From assembly GCA_002310035.1 (NCBI GenBank), contig DBYC01000008.1, positions 15,745-32,950 on the forward strand: 17,206 nt of DNA. The letters run 5' to 3'. A program made the translations under genes and the position numbers. Shown piece after piece: positions 8,519 through 13,727 of this stretch (the first letter of the stretch is position 1; each line of letters opens with the position of its first letter). The notes beneath the pieces are model-generated. The model saw only the letters and a program-made list of their open reading frames with translations. It was not told where the DNA came from and did not search any database. Origin of the DNA: a bacterium UBP6_UBA1196 (GTDB lineage Bacteria; UBP6; UBA1177).

Positions 8519-9790
8519 ATGAAAAGAAATTTATTGATTGTCTTGGCACTGCTCGCCGTGTTTTTTGTTGTTTCATGCGGAGACATTGAGGATGAAATAG
8601 CAAACAAACAGGGAGCTTCATGTGCAGTTGAGGGCACGGAAGCATGTTCGGCGGACGGCTCGGAAATACTGATATGCCGTGATTTGTCGTGGCAGACCAA
8701 AAAAACATGCAATCTCAACTTCGGTCAATACTGCCGCCAGACAGAAAGCGGTTCATACAGCTGCAATGACTCAGGCAGCAGCACCAATAATGACAATGAA
8801 GATTCCGTCATTGAACCGGAAGACGGTGAAGACGGCGGAGATTCGTCAGACAACGGCGATTCATCGGATTCAGGCTCCGGCGACGACGGAGACTCGTCAG
8901 ATTCCGGCGATACTACAGACGACGGCGATACTGCAGACGACAGCGACACCGCGGACGACAGCGATCAGGATGACGGCAGCGATACCGAACCGGTTGAACA
9001 GGATCTGGAAACATGCAAAGCTATTTACGACTGCAAGAAAGCTTGCTCGAACTCTGCATGCAGAACAAAATGCGTAAACCGCGGGCAGACAGAAGCATAC
9101 AACGACTATTACGCCTATGAAAAATGTCTTTCAAAGCACGATTATGAATTAAACGATCTTGTTAAAGACCCTGATTGCAAAGATACCGTCTACAGATGCG
9201 GTCAGACAGGCGACACGACTTATGACCTTCCTTACGGACACGCTACGGTACAGACTTCTATTCCATACCTTTATTCCTACACAGATAGAGACTCTGACGG
9301 AAGCTTAACAGTCGCTTACGCCAATTCAACGACAACATTCATAACCGGGGTTTTCGGCAGCTCAGGAAACATCGTCGATCCTACTTCAATCAAAGGAACA
9401 TACACTTTTGCAGAGCTGGACAAAGATTCTGATATCGACATATTGCAGAGTTACAAAGACGATACCGTCTTCAACCCGCAGTCTGAAATGATCATTGATG
9501 CAAGCGTTACGACCCCCGGAACTTATCCGGTAGGTTTGAGTGAAAACGATAAAATACAGTTGTTCATTTATGAAACAAACGGTGAAAAACTTACCTGTTT
9601 CCATGCCTTTGGATACGGTTCTGTCACGATTTCATCTATAAGCCACACGCCTGGCACGACAACTATTGCGATAACGGCAAGCGAAATCGATCTTTACAGT
9701 TTCAAAAACGCTCCCATGTATATCAACTCAGAGAACGGAGTCGCAGGCGACCTCACCACCGAAAAAACGATCGCATGTTCCGTAAAATAA
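8519..9790 (+). CDS. Cys-rich lipoprotein with Asp/Ser-rich linker, function unknown
   Basis: Predicted exported lipoprotein of 423 residues, with no known function recognised. It has a Lys/Arg start, a hydrophobic stretch (about 4-17) and a lipobox VVSC with the lipid-bearing Cys at 20. Gly at +2 suggests sorting to the outer membrane. A small Cys module follows (C35, C43, C53, C64, C72, C82). Then comes a linker at about 84-162, almost all Asp, Ser, Gly, Thr and Glu, with near-repeats of TADDSD. A second Cys module has C166, C172, C176, C181, C185, C203, C220 and C227. The remaining 190 or so residues look like a beta-rich extracellular domain with few Cys. The even Cys number in each module suggests disulfides, and the linker should be extended and highly acidic. 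The modular plan resembles surface lipoproteins of uncultured Deltaproteobacteria-like lineages, by impression only. Confidence 0.85.
   Translation: MKRNLLIVLALLAVFFVVSCGDIEDEIANKQGASCAVEGTEACSADGSEILICRDLSWQTKKTCNLNFGQYCRQTESGSYSCNDSGSSTNNDNEDSVIEPEDGEDGGDSSDNGDSSDSGSGDDGDSSDSGDTTDDGDTADDSDTADDSDQDDGSDTEPVEQDLETCKAIYDCKKACSNSACRTKCVNRGQTEAYNDYYAYEKCLSKHDYELNDLVKDPDCKDTVYRCGQTGDTTYDLPYGHATVQTSIPYLYSYTDRDSDGSLTVAYANSTTTFITGVFGSSGNIVDPTSIKGTYTFAELDKDSDIDILQSYKDDTVFNPQSEMIIDASVTTPGTYPVGLSENDKIQLFIYETNGEKLTCFHAFGYGSVTISSISHTPGTTTIAITASEIDLYSFKNAPMYINSENGVAGDLTTEKTIACSVK
8777..9004 (+). repeat. Degenerate coding repeat of the Asp/Ser linker
   Basis: Low-complexity DNA inside the lipoprotein gene, built from imperfect short units around GACGACAGCGA and GGCGATAC. 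It encodes Asp-Ser-Gly-Asp and Thr-Ala-Asp-Asp-Ser-Asp runs. The clearest tandem part codes for TADDSDTADDSD at about residues 138-149. All repeats keep the reading frame. Arrays like this can change length by slippage, so linker length may vary between strains. Confidence 0.75.
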
Positions 9791-9826
9791 CCACTATTAT
9801 TAACAGCTTACATAATGGAGAACAAC

Positions 9827-10924
9827 TTGTCTGACAACAATTCAGGATCGACCTCAAGGCTTTTGCAGCTTTGTTTCTGTTATTTCTTTTTCTACATCAT
9901 AACCGGTGTCGGAGTTAAATTCTTCCTCAAAACCGGTGACGGCTTCCCCGGACTTCCAGGGATGGAATACCTTTTCTACAGCACCCTCGCATCTACTGTT
10001 CTCGTCACGGCGATTGTCCTCATCCTGCGCTGGTACCGCCTCGATTCTGTAAGAAAAATCACGGTCTGCGGCATAACGATGCCAAGCGAACTGCCCTACA
10101 TCGTTTTTTCGGGAATCTGCACCGCTGTCGTAGTTCCGACGACCACCCTGCTCTACACTTTTGACCACATTTCGGTCATGGTCGCAATGATCATCATGCG
10201 CGGCTCGGTCATCATAATCGGCAGACTCGTTGATGCGATCCAGATCAAACAGGGAATTTTGAAGAAAAAAGTCTTCATGGAAGAAAATATCGCGATGTGT
10301 ATCGCCCTTTTTGCAGTTCTCATCAAAGCTTTCACCGGCGGCAGCGACGGCAAGGACAGTCCGTTCTCGTCGATTCCGTTCATGGTCATCTTTGCAAGCT
10401 ACATTTTGGCTTACATGTTCAGGATCTACATTATGAATTACTACAAAAACACTCGTCCGGCTGAGGAAAAAGCTGCAAAGAAAGACAACAACAAGGCATT
10501 CTTCGCAATCGAGCAGATCGCATCTTTCACCACGATGGCGCTTGTCACGATCTGCGTTCTCATCGCGGCCGGCAAATTCGGCGTAACCGGTCCAAGGATC
10601 GACCCGTTCTCAAAGGCGTTCTTCAACACCAACTGGGACTGGGCGATCTGGGCAGGACTTGTAGGTACGGCTTACGGAATCAACGCGTTCTTCTCCGTTT
10701 TCATCTTCATGTTCAAAGGAAGAACGGCGACTTTTGCAAACCTTGCAAACCGTCTGACATCGCTCATCGCTGGAACGCTTTCAACCGTAATCTTCGCAGC
10801 TGTTTTCGGCGGAAAATATCCGGCTCTCATCGACTGGGTATCGCTTGGCTTCATCTTCCTTGCGATCTGGTTCATGGCTAAAGCAGAAAAAAGAAGAAAA
10901 GCTGAAATGACAGCTGCAAAATAG
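9827..10924 (+). CDS. Polytopic inner-membrane protein, DMT/EamA transporter-like
   Basis: Predicted integral membrane protein of 365 residues with about ten hydrophobic segments. In this numbering they lie near 11-32, 47-67, 88-108, 116-134, 152-167, 182-199, 228-250, 271-292, 300-325 and 330-352. Between the sixth and seventh is a long, charged cytoplasmic loop, and the C-terminus is basic. Ten segments split in two halves resembles the drug/metabolite transporter superfamily, but no signature motif is clear and the substrate is unknown. The start chosen is TTG at 9827, because GGAG at 9817-9820 is 6 nt before it. The in-frame ATG at 9815 has no ribosome site and itself forms part of that GGAG region. 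The gene follows the lipoprotein stop by 36 nt with no terminator, and precedes the HEPN gene by 9 nt. Confidence 0.7.
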   Translation: MSDNNSGSTSRLLQLCFCYFFFYIITGVGVKFFLKTGDGFPGLPGMEYLFYSTLASTVLVTAIVLILRWYRLDSVRKITVCGITMPSELPYIVFSGICTAVVVPTTTLLYTFDHISVMVAMIIMRGSVIIIGRLVDAIQIKQGILKKKVFMEENIAMCIALFAVLIKAFTGGSDGKDSPFSSIPFMVIFASYILAYMFRIYIMNYYKNTRPAEEKAAKKDNNKAFFAIEQIASFTTMALVTICVLIAAGKFGVTGPRIDPFSKAFFNTNWDWAIWAGLVGTAYGINAFFSVFIFMFKGRTATFANLANRLTSLIAGTLSTVIFAAVFGGKYPALIDWVSLGFIFLAIWFMAKAEKRRKAEMTAAK

Positions 10925-10933
10925 GAGATTTCA

Positions 10934-11350
10934 TTGTCAAAAATCAACACCGAATATTTGCAGAAATGTATTGATACCGTCGTAAAATCATACGATTTCT
11001 TAAAAAAATCTGAAGTCGGTTCAATCGAATATGAAGTTTTCAGGAATTCTTTGGTAAAAGGTTTTGAAATGACTTTGGAACAGAGCGGCAAACTGCTGAA
11101 AAAGAAAATCACACCGTTTCTGGTTTCAAAAAAAGCGGCTGACATGCTCACTTTCAAAGATATTTTCAGAGAAGCCAACAAATGTTCGTTGATTTCAAAT
11201 GAAGAAACCGAACGCTGGATGGCTTACCGCGATAACCGCAACACCACCGCACACGATTACGGCGAATCGTTTGCAGAAGAGACTTTGAAACTGATTCCCG
11301 ATTTCTTGAACGATGTCCAAAGTTTGAAAAAAGTTATCGACAATGATTAA
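10934..11350 (+). CDS. HEPN-domain protein, HepT/HI0074-type (putative RNase toxin)
   Basis: Small all-helical HEPN protein of 138 residues, of the HI0074 type once called nucleotidyltransferase substrate-binding. The diagnostic motif R-x4-H-x-Y is complete (R102, H107, Y109). In the Shewanella HepT toxin this motif forms the RNase site, and its Tyr is the residue that the MntA partner modifies with AMP. A toxin role here is inference from family and motif. The start is TTG at 10934, with GGAG at 10924-10927, 6 nt before it and overlapping the previous stop. It overlaps the nucleotidyltransferase gene by 8 nt, as expected for a co-translated pair. Leu codons are mostly TTG or TTA (8 of 13), unlike the CTT/CTC-rich neighbours, and the gene looks more A+T-rich. 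This may mean recent acquisition. Confidence 0.85.
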   Translation: MSKINTEYLQKCIDTVVKSYDFLKKSEVGSIEYEVFRNSLVKGFEMTLEQSGKLLKKKITPFLVSKKAADMLTFKDIFREANKCSLISNEETERWMAYRDNRNTTAHDYGESFAEETLKLIPDFLNDVQSLKKVIDND

Positions 11351-11654
11351 TCTGCTTCCAAGACATTTTGAAATGCTCCGCAAAATTTTTGAGGAATACT
11401 GCCCCAAAGCCGAAATCTGGGCTTACGGCAGCCGCGTTCACGGCGATTCGCACGAAGGAAGCGATCTTGATATGACTGTAAAAAGTTTCAACGATCCAAG
11501 CAAAAAACTTTGGGAACTGAAAGAACTTCTTGAAGACAGCCGCATTCCGTTTTTAATGGATATTTCTGAATTTGACAAACTTCCCGATTATTTCCAGGAA
11601 GAAATCAAACAAAACTTTGTGATTCTTTTTCCGGCAGACAGAGTTCCTGAATAA
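11343..11654 (+). CDS. MNT-type nucleotidyltransferase, MntA/HI0073-like (putative antitoxin)
   Basis: Minimal nucleotidyltransferase of 103 residues from the polymerase-beta superfamily. The active-site motif G-S-x10-D-x-D is exact: G29, S30, D41 and D43. A plausible third metal-binding Asp is D73 in LMDIS. All catalytic residues seem intact, so it should be active. In the HepT/MntA systems studied, this enzyme transfers AMP to the Tyr of the HEPN partner and so silences its RNase. That role is inferred here from the pairing and both motifs. Its start codon lies inside the end of the HEPN gene (8-nt overlap), so translation is coupled and there is no separate promoter. It ends 34 nt from the convergent TPR-like gene. 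The intergenic stretch is A+T-rich with no convincing hairpin. Confidence 0.87.
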   Translation: MINLLPRHFEMLRKIFEEYCPKAEIWAYGSRVHGDSHEGSDLDMTVKSFNDPSKKLWELKELLEDSRIPFLMDISEFDKLPDYFQEEIKQNFVILFPADRVPE

Positions 11655-11688
11655 TCTAAACCAGTTGATTTTATTAAATTTTCAAGTT

Positions 11689-12645
11689 TTATTTATCTGA
11701 TTTATCTGAATTTTCTTTTTCTTTGACAGGTTCTTTCTGTTGAGCTTCTGATTCCTGCTTAGCTTCAGCTTCCTTTTTAGCCTGTTTTTCCTTCTTTTCG
11801 ATATATTTTCTGTCGCCTTGTGAAGTCGTTTTGACGATCCTGTCATTCTCGTCATAGTAGTATTCGCCGCCGTAAACACCTTTCGGAATTTCGGTAACAA
11901 TCTTTGCTTTAACAAGCTCGGTGAGCTCTTTATCGGGCGATTTGCCGTATTTTTTATAATATTCCTCGGCCGCTTTGGTCAAAGAGAGAAGGTTTGCAAA
12001 ATGCTGAAGCTCTTTTTCGAACTGGTCGCGCATGTTTTTGTCCTTAGCTTTTTCCAGACGGTCTTTCGTGTATTCATAGCCCATTCTGTAGCCGCCGCCC
12101 ATCGTCGCGACATGATTTACAAGCCATATAACTTTCGAAGGGGTATTTTTCATATTTATACTTTCATACATCAAGGGATAAGCCTTTTCCATATCGTTTA
12201 AATATATAAAATAGTTGTACCCTTGGTTAAACACATAATAGTAGTCGTCAGGATAAAGCTCATGCCCCAGTCTCAGAAGCGAATTGGCCGATTCGATCGC
12301 TTCAGGAGTCCTCATTGATGAAATGGCAGCTTCTCCGAAAGGAATCGCATACTCAAGACTCGGATTGAGAGCCATTATTACACGGATCATCTGCTCAAGC
12401 AAAGCGTAAGTTCTGTCAGTGACATAGTGACTTCCGTAATAATACTGCGACCTTGCAAAAAGAAGATCAGCCGCGAAAGCATTCATTCCGAGAAACATTA
12501 TTTTGGCGACATCCGGTTTCGGATACGCCGCGATCGTCTCAACTTTCGGTCTTTCGTTCTCAATAAGGTGCTTTCTCACAAAATAAAACGGAACAATCGT
12601 GGCCAGAATCAGAACAACAGCAATAATTGTCGATATTTTCTTCAT
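11689..12645 (-). CDS. Membrane-anchored TPR-like protein, function unknown
   Basis: Predicted membrane-anchored protein of 318 residues, function not recognised. A hydrophobic segment at about 5-22 without a clear cleavage site suggests an N-terminal anchor, with the rest in the periplasm. The middle (about 45-230) is helical and rich in Tyr, Ala and Leu. Its spacing recalls tetratricopeptide repeats, and it opens with FAADLLFARSQYYYG (57-71). The last 35 residues (284-318) are a Lys/Glu/Gln-rich tail ending in SDKSDK. The start chosen is ATG at 12645, because GGGGG at 12655-12651 lies 5 nt before it. A TTG at 12657 would also be in frame but has no such site. The ATG overlaps the stop of the glycosyltransferase gene as ATGA, so the two are translationally coupled and probably act together. 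Proteins with such an ADLL block are seen in Deltaproteobacteria-like genomes, to my recollection. Confidence 0.7.
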   Translation of the reverse strand: MKKISTIIAVVLILATIVPFYFVRKHLIENERPKVETIAAYPKPDVAKIMFLGMNAFAADLLFARSQYYYGSHYVTDRTYALLEQMIRVIMALNPSLEYAIPFGEAAISSMRTPEAIESANSLLRLGHELYPDDYYYVFNQGYNYFIYLNDMEKAYPLMYESINMKNTPSKVIWLVNHVATMGGGYRMGYEYTKDRLEKAKDKNMRDQFEKELQHFANLLSLTKAAEEYYKKYGKSPDKELTELVKAKIVTEIPKGVYGGEYYYDENDRIVKTTSQGDRKYIEKKEKQAKKEAEAKQESEAQQKEPVKEKENSDKSDK

Positions 12646-13565
12646 TTTTTCCCCCAATCATCTTTCATTTTTCTGATGTCGTCACGGATACCGACGACAA
12701 GTTCTGCCAGAAATCCCATAAAAACGAATATAAGTCCGGAAAGAAAAAGTCCCAGACTGAAATAAAGGAGCGGCCGCATCTTGAAAGCAGGATTTCCGAG
12801 AACGAACTGGTCATAAAGCATCCAGGCTACGGTAATGAGCGCGCTTAAGATCTGTATAAAACCCATGGATCCGAAAAAACGCATCGGAGCTTTTGTGAAT
12901 GTGAGTATGAACTTCACCGCGATCGAATCGAAGAAGGAGATCGGAATCCTTTTCAGCCCGAAATGGCTTTTTCCGCTATGCCGCCTGTGCCACAAAACAG
13001 GAACTTCGACCGCTTTGTAACCTTTAGAAACAAGAATCTGGACAATAAACCTGTGCCAGTCACTTCTAAGTTCAAGATCCTCGAGGCACTCGCGGCGGAA
13101 AGCCTTGATCCAGTTCATGTCGCCCAAAGTTATACCAAACAGGAAATTGCTGATCTCGTTGTAGATTTTAGATAAGAAAACTTTAAATTCTCGCCTTTTC
13201 TGCCTTTTGCCGCAGACGATGTCGATACCTGGTTCGAACGCTTTGAGAAGTGCCGGAATATCCTCGTCAGGATAAGATTCCAGATCGGCAGGAAGAAAAA
13301 CAATGATCTCACCGCGGCACTCCTTGAAACCGGTGTTCATCGCCTCGGTAAGCCCTTTGTTCTTGCGGTGTCTGAAAAGGCGTACCCACGGTTTTTCTTT
13401 CATCGCGTTTTCGACGACAGCCGCACCGCCGTCAGTCGAACCGTCGTCAACAAAAACCAGATCGATATCGACTCCTGCCGATTTTCCGCCTTTTTCTGTT
13501 CTTTCTATGATTTCAGCAAGATTTTTTTCCTCATTGCAAAAAGGAATAAAAACCGAAACAAGCAT
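12642..13565 (-). CDS. GT2-family glycosyltransferase, polyprenyl-phosphate type (DPM1/GtrB-like)
   Basis: Membrane glycosyltransferase of 307 residues that probably moves a sugar from a nucleotide donor to a polyprenyl-phosphate carrier on the inner face of the membrane. The GT-A fold opens with SVFIPFCNEE (4-13). The nucleotide site VDDGSTDGG is at 39-47. The metal-binding block reads LPADLES at 91-97, where the usual first Asp of DADL is Pro92 and Asp94 is kept. The basic RRHSGKSHFGLKRI (194-207) matches the arm that contacts the phosphate carrier in this group. Two C-terminal membrane segments follow (about 233-254 and 266-292), then a short basic tail. The ATG at 13565 has GGGAG at 13576-13572, 5 nt before it. 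The gene heads a two-gene minus-strand operon with the TPR-like protein. Sugar and final glycan are unknown. Confidence 0.87.
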   Translation of the reverse strand: MLVSVFIPFCNEEKNLAEIIERTEKGGKSAGVDIDLVFVDDGSTDGGAAVVENAMKEKPWVRLFRHRKNKGLTEAMNTGFKECRGEIIVFLPADLESYPDEDIPALLKAFEPGIDIVCGKRQKRREFKVFLSKIYNEISNFLFGITLGDMNWIKAFRRECLEDLELRSDWHRFIVQILVSKGYKAVEVPVLWHRRHSGKSHFGLKRIPISFFDSIAVKFILTFTKAPMRFFGSMGFIQILSALITVAWMLYDQFVLGNPAFKMRPLLYFSLGLFLSGLIFVFMGFLAELVVGIRDDIRKMKDDWGKK

Positions 13566-13596
13566 TCAAAGCTCCCAAACAAACAATAAGCGGATA

Positions 13597-13624
13597 ATTT
13601 TAGCCGTGTTTCGCTGCGCTTCAA
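13597..13624 (-). promoter_or_regulatory. Candidate promoter for the glycosyltransferase operon
   Basis: On the minus strand TTGAAG (13624-13619) is followed after 16 nt by TAAAAT (13602-13597), about 32 nt before the glycosyltransferase start. Both hexamers are close to the sigma-70 consensus. It faces away from the pheT promoter in the same 162-nt gap. Confidence 0.5.
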
Positions 13625-13685
13625 GTTTTTTGGCCTCCTTTCTTGCATTTCAGACGCACTTGACTATAAAACTTCCGTTTTTTTG

Positions 13686-13694
13686 TGCTATAAC
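13686..13694 (+). promoter_or_regulatory. Candidate extended -10 promoter of pheT
   Basis: TGC followed by TATAAC (13686-13694) fits an extended -10 element (TGn plus hexamer), about 34 nt before the pheT start. A TTGACT at 13660-13665 lies 23 nt upstream of it, too far for a normal -35, but extended -10 promoters can do without one. The ribosome site of pheT is AGGAG at 13715-13719, 8 nt before the ATG. Confidence 0.45.
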
Positions 13695-13727
13695 AAATGA
13701 ATTTTTATAACTTTAGGAGAGATTATT

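Noticed and set aside
8777..9004. Repeat region considered as a CRISPR array or mobile repeat
   Set aside because: The units are short, degenerate, in frame and encode a coherent Asp/Ser linker, with no spacer structure.
11655..11688. Possible bidirectional terminator between the convergent genes
   Set aside because: The A+T-rich stretch gives only a very weak TTGA/TCAA pairing with no G+C-rich stem.
13566..13727. Search for a tRNA or T-box-like leader before pheT
   Set aside because: No cloverleaf or T-box core sequence was visible in the 162-nt gap.
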